The notes under the pieces were generated by a model. It ran no database searches and was not told the origin of the DNA. It saw only the letters and a program-made list of their open reading frames with translations. Source: Nitrospirota bacterium (GTDB lineage Bacteria; Nitrospirota; Thermodesulfovibrionia; Thermodesulfovibrionales; JdFR-88). Taken from it: 10,854 nucleotides of DNA. Positions within the stretch are counted from its first letter, which is position 1; every line of letters starts with the position of its first letter. The translations under genes were made by a program, and so were the position numbers. The stretch covers positions 1 through 10,854 of the forward strand of contig JAJYJB010000080.1 in NCBI GenBank assembly GCA_021789735.1. The letters run 5' to 3'. Of this stretch, positions 5,599-10,854 are shown one piece after another.

Positions 5599-7097
5599 CG
5601 CCTGTCCTTCTTGAGCTTTTTTTCAAGCCTTCTTGCAAGAAGGGAAAGGGGATAGCTCATGCCAAAGTAGAGCATCGCGGTGATGATGCCAAGCTGGAAG
5701 AAACGCAGAGTGCTTGCTGCAAGCATGCTGTAGGTCTTGGTCAGCTCCACCATCGCGATCACCGAGACCAGGGAGGAGTCCTTGAAAAGGGCGATAAAGT
5801 CGTTCGTTATGGCAGGCAGGGCGATGCGCACCGCCTGGGGCAAAACAACCCGTCTTATGGCGAGCCCTTTTGGCATGCCCAGAGAGAGCGCGGCCTCCAT
5901 CTGCCCGTGGGGCACGGCGTTTATCCCGGCCCTATACAGCTCGGACTCATACGCGGCGTAGTTCATCCCAAGCCCCAGGAAGGCCGCCATCACCGGGTTA
6001 AGGGAGATGCCTATGTTGGGCAGCCCGTAGTAGAGGATATAGAGCTGGATAAGCAGCGGCGTGCCCCTGTAGACCTCTATATAGGCCGTGGCCAGCCAAT
6101 CGAAGGGCGTCCCGGCATAAAGCCGCAAGAGCGTCAGAATGAGCCCGAAGGCGATGGCAAGGGCCATAGATGAGACCGAAATGAGCACCGTTACCCCTGC
6201 ACCCTTAAGCAGCATTGGGAAAAAGTTCTTTATGGGCGCGCTCCGGCTTTCGTCGAGTGTCTCGGCCTTTGAGTTTTTGTTTTTGAAGAACGTCGCCAGC
6301 TTCTCCTGCTTGCTGTTCCAAAGCCCCCATTTTTCATATATCTTTTTGAGTTCGCCGTTGCGGTACAGCTTTAGAAGTATCTTATCCAGCTTCTTCTTTA
6401 GCTGCTTGTCGTTTTTGCGCATGGCTATGGCGTAAAGCCCCTCTCCGGCCGGCGGCCCTGCGTATTTCAGCATGGGGTTGGGTTTGGCGTAGTAAGCGGC
6501 AATGGGCAGGTCCAGCAGGACGGCGTCCAGCCTGCCAAGGGCAAGGTCCTGATAAGGCTCCACCTGGCCGGAGTATATCTTTACATTCACTCCGCCCATC
6601 CCCATGAGAATGTCCTGGGCCACCGTGCCGGAGAGCGTACCCACCTTTTTCCCCTTCAGGTCCGCCATGCTTTTGATCGAGGAGTCGCCCTTGCGCACCA
6701 CGAGCTGCTCGGTGTAGACGTAATAGGGCGCGCTGAACAAAACGCGCTTCATCCTGGTTTTGGTTATCTCGATGCCATTCATGGCGAAGTCGAAGTCGCC
6801 CCGCTCAAGCGCAGGTATCAGGCTGTCCCATGCGTTCTGGGATTGGACGGCCCTTACGCCAAGCTGCCGCGCGATGGCGTTTGCCAGGTCCACCTCGAAC
6901 CCTATAAGCCTTGAGGGGTTTTTGGGGTCCGGGAAAACGTAGGGCGCGCCGCCCTCGGCATCGGACCCCCAGAGCAGATAACCGCGTTTTTTTATCTTTG
7001 CGAGGGTGCTTTCCCTGGGCCTGGAATGCGCGGCGGACACATATATGATCGCCCCTACGCCTATGATAAGGAGAAAAAATTTCAGAAAACGGCGCAT
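5595..7097 (-). CDS. Fused amino-acid binding protein and ABC permease
   Basis: This 500-residue protein joins the substrate receptor and membrane channel of a polar amino-acid importer. It starts with a hydrophobic signal or anchor (MRRFLKFFLLIIGVG) and then a solute-binding domain of about 30-260. There, I-T-K-T-R (R115) and L-L-D (D196) lie at the positions that normally clamp the ligand's carboxylate and amino groups. A lysine-rich linker follows, then a HisM/GlnP-type permease of about 295-490 with the E-A-A-x3-G loop (about 401-407) that contacts the ATPase. The ATG at 7097 is preferred over a TTG at 7136 because it gives a clean signal sequence, although neither has a strong ribosome site. 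It lies 35 bases after the ligase gene and overlaps the ATPase gene by four bases. Fusion should give one or two tethered receptors per dimer. The substrate cannot be assigned. Confidence 0.92.
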   Translation of the reverse strand: MRRFLKFFLLIIGVGAIIYVSAAHSRPRESTLAKIKKRGYLLWGSDAEGGAPYVFPDPKNPSRLIGFEVDLANAIARQLGVRAVQSQNAWDSLIPALERGDFDFAMNGIEITKTRMKRVLFSAPYYVYTEQLVVRKGDSSIKSMADLKGKKVGTLSGTVAQDILMGMGGVNVKIYSGQVEPYQDLALGRLDAVLLDLPIAAYYAKPNPMLKYAGPPAGEGLYAIAMRKNDKQLKKKLDKILLKLYRNGELKKIYEKWGLWNSKQEKLATFFKNKNSKAETLDESRSAPIKNFFPMLLKGAGVTVLISVSSMALAIAFGLILTLLRLYAGTPFDWLATAYIEVYRGTPLLIQLYILYYGLPNIGISLNPVMAAFLGLGMNYAAYESELYRAGINAVPHGQMEAALSLGMPKGLAIRRVVLPQAVRIALPAITNDFIALFKDSSLVSVIAMVELTKTYSMLAASTLRFFQLGIITAMLYFGMSYPLSLLARRLEKKLKKDRR

Positions 7098-7132
7098 GAT
7101 CGTCTTAAGGTAAACAAATCCGCTGCAAGGCG

Positions 7133-8677
7133 TCAAAGGAGGGGAGCGCGCCTTGTCAGGCCGCCTATCGTCTCCCCTACCTTTCTGAAATCTATCTTCC
7201 CCGTCCCGGTCCTCGGGAGCTCCGCAAGGACGACGAACTGCTTGGGGACCGCTATGTTGGGAAGGTGTTCCATCAGCCGCTTTATGGTTTTGGGCTCGTC
7301 TATCTCCTGGGTCACGGCAGCCACCAGCCTTTGCCCCTTTACCTCATCGGGCACCGCCGTCACGGAGCCAAAGACCCCTTCCGGAAGGACCTTCTCAAGC
7401 GCCTCCTCCACCTGCACCAGGGACACCATCTCCCCTCCTACCTTTACGAACCTCTTCAGCCTGCCCGCAAACCACAGATACCCATCCTCATCCAGAAAAC
7501 CCATGTCCCCGGTATCGTACCACCCGTCCCGGATGCGCCTCGCGGTCTCTTCCGCGTCGTCCGCGTAGCCATTCATGACGAGCTCGCCCTTCACCATTAT
7601 CCGGCCGGTCACACCCGCAGGGCAGGCATCCGCCGTCTCGCGGTCCTCGATGCGGACCGATACGCCCGGCAGTGCCATCCCGACGCTGCCCGGCCTGTTG
7701 TGCGAGGGCGTGTTTGCCGAAATGACCGGAGAGGTCTCCGTGGCCCCGTAGCCTTCATAAAGGACTATGTTGTGCTTTTTCATGAAGCCCGTCCTCAGCG
7801 CCTCCGGGCATTTGTCCGCGCCGCAGACGGCCATGCGCACGCTCCCGAAATCCCCAGGGGCCGACTTCCGCAGGTATCCCCAGAAGAAGCTTGGCGTCCC
7901 AAGGAGAATCGTGGGCCGCCAGACGCGGCTTATGTCGCATATCTTTTTGTAGTCCAGCGGGTTGGCATAGGCGACGATGGTCATCCCGTGATAAAGGGGG
8001 GTCCAGAGGTTCGGGTTGAACCCGAAGATATGGAAATAAGGCAGGATGGAGAGCATCCTGTCCTTTTCGGACAGTTCGAAGAAGCCGCTGAAATCCCTTA
8101 TGTTTGAAAGGATGTTCCTGTGGGTCAGCTGGACCGCCCGCGCCTCCTTCTCACTGCCGCTTGTAAAAAGGATGGCCGCGTTGCCGTCTTCCCCTCCATC
8201 CCGGACCTCCCTCAGTATGAAAGGGACCGGCATTTTGGCCAGCGCCGCAGCCCTCATTTTTTCAAAAGCGGTAAGCCCTCCGATAATGTCCTCGATGAAG
8301 ACCATTCCCTGCACAAACGGGCAGTCTATCCTGTCAATGAAAGCCCTCGATGTGACCACGGTTTTGAAATGGCACTTCTTCTGGGCGTATTCCACATTCA
8401 AGGCGGCCCCGCCCGAAACGGTGCCTGTCGAATAGTTGATCATCACCGGCGTCCTGCCGCTCATGAGGACCCCAAGGACGGAAAGCGCGCAGCCTGCCCC
8501 CGGCGGCAGCATGATACCCACGGAGCCGTCCCCGAATTTGCCCATCCTTCTCGAAAGGGCAAGCGCCAGGACCAGCGCCTTGTAGTAGGTGATAGACCTG
8601 CCGCTTGTGCAGTCCACGATTGCGGTTTTCGCAGGGTACTTTTTGGCTGTTTCTATGAAACGGTGATGCAGAAGCAT
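7133..8677 (-). CDS. Aas-like acyl-CoA/acyl-ACP synthetase (AMP-binding enzyme)
   Basis: This 514-residue adenylate-forming enzyme most resembles the synthetase half of Aas, which activates fatty acids through an acyl-AMP and transfers them to ACP or CoA. Visible motifs: the P-loop L-F-T-S-G-S-E (170-176), Y-G-A-T-E-T-S-P-V (310-318), G-W-Y-D-T-G-D (385-391), the hinge G-R-L-K-R-F with V-G-G-E-M-V-S-L (405-420, an Aas hallmark), and the C-terminal catalytic K494 in G-T-G-K-I-D. The glycerophospholipid acyltransferase half of Aas is absent, so only the ligase step is expected. In the P-loop the usual P-K-G is replaced by A-R-A (179-181), which removes the conserved lysine. An extended -10 promoter lies 67 bases upstream. 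It is the first gene of the operon with the amino-acid transporter. The acyl substrate is unknown, and ligation of another carboxylic acid is possible. Confidence 0.88.
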   Translation of the reverse strand: MLLHHRFIETAKKYPAKTAIVDCTSGRSITYYKALVLALALSRRMGKFGDGSVGIMLPPGAGCALSVLGVLMSGRTPVMINYSTGTVSGGAALNVEYAQKKCHFKTVVTSRAFIDRIDCPFVQGMVFIEDIIGGLTAFEKMRAAALAKMPVPFILREVRDGGEDGNAAILFTSGSEKEARAVQLTHRNILSNIRDFSGFFELSEKDRMLSILPYFHIFGFNPNLWTPLYHGMTIVAYANPLDYKKICDISRVWRPTILLGTPSFFWGYLRKSAPGDFGSVRMAVCGADKCPEALRTGFMKKHNIVLYEGYGATETSPVISANTPSHNRPGSVGMALPGVSVRIEDRETADACPAGVTGRIMVKGELVMNGYADDAEETARRIRDGWYDTGDMGFLDEDGYLWFAGRLKRFVKVGGEMVSLVQVEEALEKVLPEGVFGSVTAVPDEVKGQRLVAAVTQEIDEPKTIKRLMEHLPNIAVPKQFVVLAELPRTGTGKIDFRKVGETIGGLTRRAPLL

Positions 8678-8743
8678 TTTTTATATTTCTGGCTTTTTGG
8701 TTTGGTCTTTCCCGCTTTTCCCCGTTATGAGCAAAGACAGAAG

Positions 8744-8752
8744 ATTATAGCA
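8744..8752 (-). promoter_or_regulatory. Extended -10 promoter of the ligase-transporter operon
   Basis: On the minus strand TGCTATAAT (8752-8744) is an extended -10 element with a perfect TATAAT, placing the start near 8737 and a leader of about 60 bases before the ligase ATG. No good -35 is seen, which extended -10 promoters tolerate. Confidence 0.5.
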
Positions 8753-8758
8753 CAGGCA

Positions 8759-8787
8759 TTGACACCGGGTCGCTTATCTGGTGCAAT
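8759..8787 (+). promoter_or_regulatory. Possible promoter of the msrA gene cluster
   Basis: A consensus TTGACA (8759-8764) is followed after 17 bases by TGCAAT (8782-8787), which matches the -10 consensus at four of six positions. It lies about 68 bases before the msrA start and is back to back with the divergent operon's promoter. Confidence 0.4.
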
Positions 8788-8854
8788 CTGATTAGGGAGC
8801 CACCGCCGTGAAGAAAGGACCGGGCACCCACCTAAAAAAGGAGGCCCTTCCTCT

Positions 8855-9466
8855 ATGCCAGAAGAAAAAAGCGGCGCGGCCGGCGGCAGCGAAACCGGAA
8901 GGCTCCGGCGGGCCGCCTTCGCCGGAGGGTGTTTCTGGTGCATGGAACACGCCTTTGACCAGGTCCGCGGGGTGGTCTCCGTTACGCCGGGCTATACGGG
9001 CGGGCACAAAAAAGACCCCACTTATGATGAGGTCTCATCGGGGCAGACCGGGCATGCCGAGGCGGTCCTCGTAGTTTACGACCCCGAAAAAGTGGACTAT
9101 GAAAGGCTCCTTGACGTCTTCTGGCGGAACATAGACCCCACGGTCAGGGACCGGCAATTCTGCGATGTGGGGCCGCAATACCGGACAGCGGTCTTTTATT
9201 TCAGCGAGCGGCAGCGACGCCTTGCGGAGGAGTCCCTGGTGCGGCTGCAGGAGGCGGTAAGGCTGGAAGGGCCCGTTGCCACCGTGATCTTACCGGCCGG
9301 AGAGTTTTACCCCGCCGAAGAATATCACCGGAAGTATTACCTTAAAAACCCCAATCTCTACGAGGCATACCGCGCCCAGTGCGGACGCGACCTGCGCCTG
9401 GGGGAGCTCTGGGGCGATGCGGCCGGAGCAGGAAAGGAAAGTGACGCACATGGAAACAAAAAATAA
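8855..9466 (+). CDS. msrA: Peptide methionine-S-sulfoxide reductase
   Basis: This 203-residue enzyme repairs proteins by reducing methionine-S-sulfoxide, probably with thioredoxin as electron donor. The catalytic motif G-C-F-W-C has its nucleophile at C26, and F-A-G-G precedes it as in the family. Further conserved blocks are G-Y-T-G-G (46-50), Y-D-E-V-S-S-G-Q-T-G-H-A-E (57-69), F-W-x-N-I-D-P-T (89-96), D-V-G-P-Q-Y-R (104-110) and E-E-Y-H-R-K-Y-Y (155-162). C176 in A-Q-C-G is a possible resolving cysteine. The short N-terminal extension is not a signal peptide, so a cytoplasmic location is expected. AAGGAGG lies about 10 bases upstream of the ATG. The gene opens a plus-strand cluster with a small ORF and an aldo/keto reductase, and its last 17 bases overlap the small ORF. 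No fused or adjacent MsrB is visible. Confidence 0.95.
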   Translation: MPEEKSGAAGGSETGRLRRAAFAGGCFWCMEHAFDQVRGVVSVTPGYTGGHKKDPTYDEVSSGQTGHAEAVLVVYDPEKVDYERLLDVFWRNIDPTVRDRQFCDVGPQYRTAVFYFSERQRRLAEESLVRLQEAVRLEGPVATVILPAGEFYPAEEYHRKYYLKNPNLYEAYRAQCGRDLRLGELWGDAAGAGKESDAHGNKK

Positions 9467-9590
9467 GGGAAAGGCCGGGCTGTTCACGCTTGCATTCTGC
9501 GCCGTGATGGCCTTTCTGGCAGCGCCCTTCCCTTCAAACGGGCAATACACGCCGCAAGGAGGCACACGCAAAAAATGGAATATGCACTAA
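9450..9590 (+). CDS. Possible 46-residue exported peptide overlapping msrA and the aldo/keto reductase
   Basis: An ATG at 9450, preceded by GGAAAGGAAA about 9 bases upstream, opens a 46-codon ORF in a different frame from both neighbours. The product starts METKNKGKAG, has a hydrophobic core over about residues 11-27 and an A-A-P-F-P-S stretch, and ends in a short polar tail: a signal-peptide or anchor shape with little mature protein. It overlaps msrA by 17 bases and the aldo/keto reductase start by 16. It may be a small secreted or membrane peptide, or the stub of a longer exported protein cut short. It also carries the ribosome site of the next gene, so it might couple their translation. 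Confidence 0.4.
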   Translation: METKNKGKAGLFTLAFCAVMAFLAAPFPSNGQYTPQGGTRKKWNMH

Positions 9591-10573
9591 TCGGGGACAC
9601 AGGCATAAAGGCCACGCGCGTCTGCATCGGCACCTGGGCAATAGGAGGATGGATGTGGGGAGGCTCCGACGAGACCGAGGCGATAGCGGCAATTCAGGCC
9701 GGCCTGAAAAAGGGCCTGAACATCATAGATACCGCTCCAGCCTACGGGTTTGGCCTTTCGGAAGATATAGTGGGCAGGGCCATCGCCGCCGTACGCCAGG
9801 AGGTCTACATATCCACGAAGACGGGCATCGAGTGGAAAGATGGCCGCGTCTTCCGCAACGCCTCGGCCGAAAGGATAAGGCAGGAGATAGAAGATTCCCT
9901 GCGCAGGCTGAGGACCGACCACGTGGACATCTACCACGTTCACTGGCCGGACCCGCTTGTCCCGGTAGAGGAAACCGCGGGGGCGATGAACCTCCTTTTC
10001 GAACAGGGAAAGATCAGGGCCATCGGGGTGAGCAACTTCACCGTGGAGCAGATGGAGAGGTTCCGGCAGGTCGCCCCGCTTCACGTCTGCCAGCCCCCTT
10101 ACAACCTGTTTGAGCGCGCCATCGAAAAAGACATCCTCCCTTATTGCAGGGAAAAGGGCATCGCGGTGATGGCCTACGGGGCGCTGTGCCGCGGCCTGCT
10201 TTCGGGCAAGATGAGGCCGGACGCCGTATTTTTTGGCGACGACCTAAGGAACAGGGACCCGAAATTCAGACAGCCGCTTTTTGGCAAATACCTTATGGCG
10301 GTGGACGAGCTTGCCAGATTCGCAAAAACGAGGTACCAGAAAACCGTGCTGGAGCTGGCGGTCCGGTGGGTGCTTGACCAGGGTGCGGATATTGCCCTAT
10401 GGGGCGTGCGCAACCCCGGTCAGTTTGATCCGCTTGAAGGCACAATGGGTTGGATGATCGATGAGGACGCAAAAAAAGCGATAGACGAGATCATCCGGAG
10501 AAACATACCCTCGCCGGTCGGGCCGGAGTTCATGGCCCCGCCGTCAAGGCCCGGGGAGGAGGCGAAGGTCTGA
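9575..10573 (+). CDS. Aldo/keto reductase
   Basis: This 332-residue NAD(P)H-dependent oxidoreductase probably reduces an aldehyde or ketone. The expected catalytic tetrad is present: D52 in N-I-I-D-T-A, Y57 in A-Y-G, K82 in S-T-K-T-G, and H123 in Y-H-V-H-W-P-D. I-G-V-S-N-F (about 155-160) and C-Q-P-P-Y-N-L-F are the usual later strands of the TIM barrel. L-G-T-W-A-I-G-G-like residues near 19-25 and G-L-S-E-D-I-V-G-R-A-I suggest the bacterial YajO/AKR11-12-type group rather than the eukaryotic aldose reductases. AAGGAGG lies about 12 bases upstream of the ATG, a little far. The gene follows msrA and a small overlapping ORF on the same strand, consistent with an oxidative- or carbonyl-stress cluster, although the shared role is inferred. 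The substrate is unknown. Confidence 0.93.
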   Translation: MEYALIGDTGIKATRVCIGTWAIGGWMWGGSDETEAIAAIQAGLKKGLNIIDTAPAYGFGLSEDIVGRAIAAVRQEVYISTKTGIEWKDGRVFRNASAERIRQEIEDSLRRLRTDHVDIYHVHWPDPLVPVEETAGAMNLLFEQGKIRAIGVSNFTVEQMERFRQVAPLHVCQPPYNLFERAIEKDILPYCREKGIAVMAYGALCRGLLSGKMRPDAVFFGDDLRNRDPKFRQPLFGKYLMAVDELARFAKTRYQKTVLELAVRWVLDQGADIALWGVRNPGQFDPLEGTMGWMIDEDAKKAIDEIIRRNIPSPVGPEFMAPPSRPGEEAKV

Positions 10574-10594
10574 TGGTCAAAGAAATCAAAAAAA

Positions 10595-10854
10595 TCAAAA
10601 AGGCTCCTGTGGAGAGAACCTGAGCACGGGCTTTATTGTCCTGCCGTTTTTTGTGTCGCGGATGGCCCGGTTCATATCGCTGAATTCATAGTGCCTTATG
10701 GGCCTGTCGAACGGGAAGATCTCCCTCCGGGCAAACGCACCCCCGCCGCCTGGACCCGGATCGTCCGCGGGGCCCCGGAGCTGTAAATTTACATTTTTCA
10801 TCTTCCCCAAAAACAGGTGCATCCGCCCTCCGATCAGATTCTGGCAGGCAGATG
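10595..10854 (-). CDS. C-terminal part of a zinc-type alcohol dehydrogenase, possibly degenerate
   Basis: An open frame runs in from the right edge without a stop and ends at 10595. Its last ~40 residues, with F-P-F-D-R-P-I-R-H-Y-E-F, S-D-M-N-R-A-I-R-D-T and N-G-R-T-I-K-P-V-L-R, match the C-terminus of medium-chain alcohol dehydrogenases of the aryl-alcohol type. Upstream of this the reading (L-R-G-P-A-D-D-P-G-P-G-G-G-G) does not look like the family, which there normally has a helix leading into the F-P-F-D motif. No other frame on this strand restores it within the window. The gene may therefore be a decayed fragment, a divergent member, or one with an insertion. It converges with the aldo/keto reductase gene 21 bases away. 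Confidence 0.5.
   Translation of the reverse strand, partial: SACQNLIGGRMHLFLGKMKNVNLQLRGPADDPGPGGGGAFARREIFPFDRPIRHYEFSDMNRAIRDTKNGRTIKPVLRFSPQEPF

Noticed and set aside
7265..8107. A 280-codon plus-strand ORF opposite the ligase gene.
   Set aside because: It is histidine- and arginine-rich in the way expected for the antisense of a GC-rich gene, and the opposite strand encodes a clear adenylate-forming enzyme.
10572..10622. A 16-codon lysine-rich ORF overlapping the aldo/keto reductase stop (TGATG).
   Set aside because: It is too short, its lysines come from an A-rich repeat (AAATCAAAAAAATCAAAAAG), and nothing else supports translation.

Overview
The window is a gene-dense stretch of a Gram-negative bacterial chromosome. 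Exported proteins with signal peptides, a binding-protein-dependent amino-acid transporter, an Aas-type acyl-activating enzyme and mostly GC-rich coding DNA with frequent AGG and ATA codons fit a Desulfobacterota/'deltaproteobacterial' or Nitrospirota-like host. This placement is inference. No rRNA, tRNA or CRISPR array is visible.

Left part (1-3060): an exported DUF2844 protein (-), then a small Mor-family activator (-) transcribed divergently from a phage CI/LexA-like XRE-S24 repressor (+). The repressor gene overlaps by one base a NUDIX hydrolase of the ADP-ribose pyrophosphatase type. The roughly 310-base divergent region carries two clean inverted repeats, one overlapping a TATAAT -10 box of the repressor. 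This looks like the control switch of a Mu-like phage without phage structural genes nearby, with a nucleotide hydrolase attached. Directly after the NUDIX stop lies a 215-bp element bounded by perfect 16-bp terminal inverted repeats (MITE-like), then a terminator-like hairpin and a convergent gene for a 63-residue protein made of two related ~20-residue units.

Middle (3246-4792): a sigma70-type promoter, two tiny overlapping ORFs and an AT-rich gene for a polytopic membrane protein, possibly a GT-C-type glycosyltransferase. Its composition differs from its neighbours, so it was probably acquired.

Right part: a minus-strand operon (8677 to 4840) encodes an Aas-like acyl-CoA/acyl-ACP synthetase, a fused periplasmic-binding/permease protein and its ATPase, together a polar amino-acid importer. 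A divergent plus-strand cluster starts near 8759 and encodes MsrA, a possible 46-residue secreted peptide overlapping both neighbours, and an aldo/keto reductase. A zinc-type alcohol dehydrogenase C-terminus, possibly degenerate, runs off the right edge on the minus strand.

The most unusual parts are the Mor / S24-repressor / NUDIX module with its palindromes, the adjacent MITE-like element, the two-repeat small protein and the overlapping small exported ORF. None can be shown to be a new system from sequence alone.
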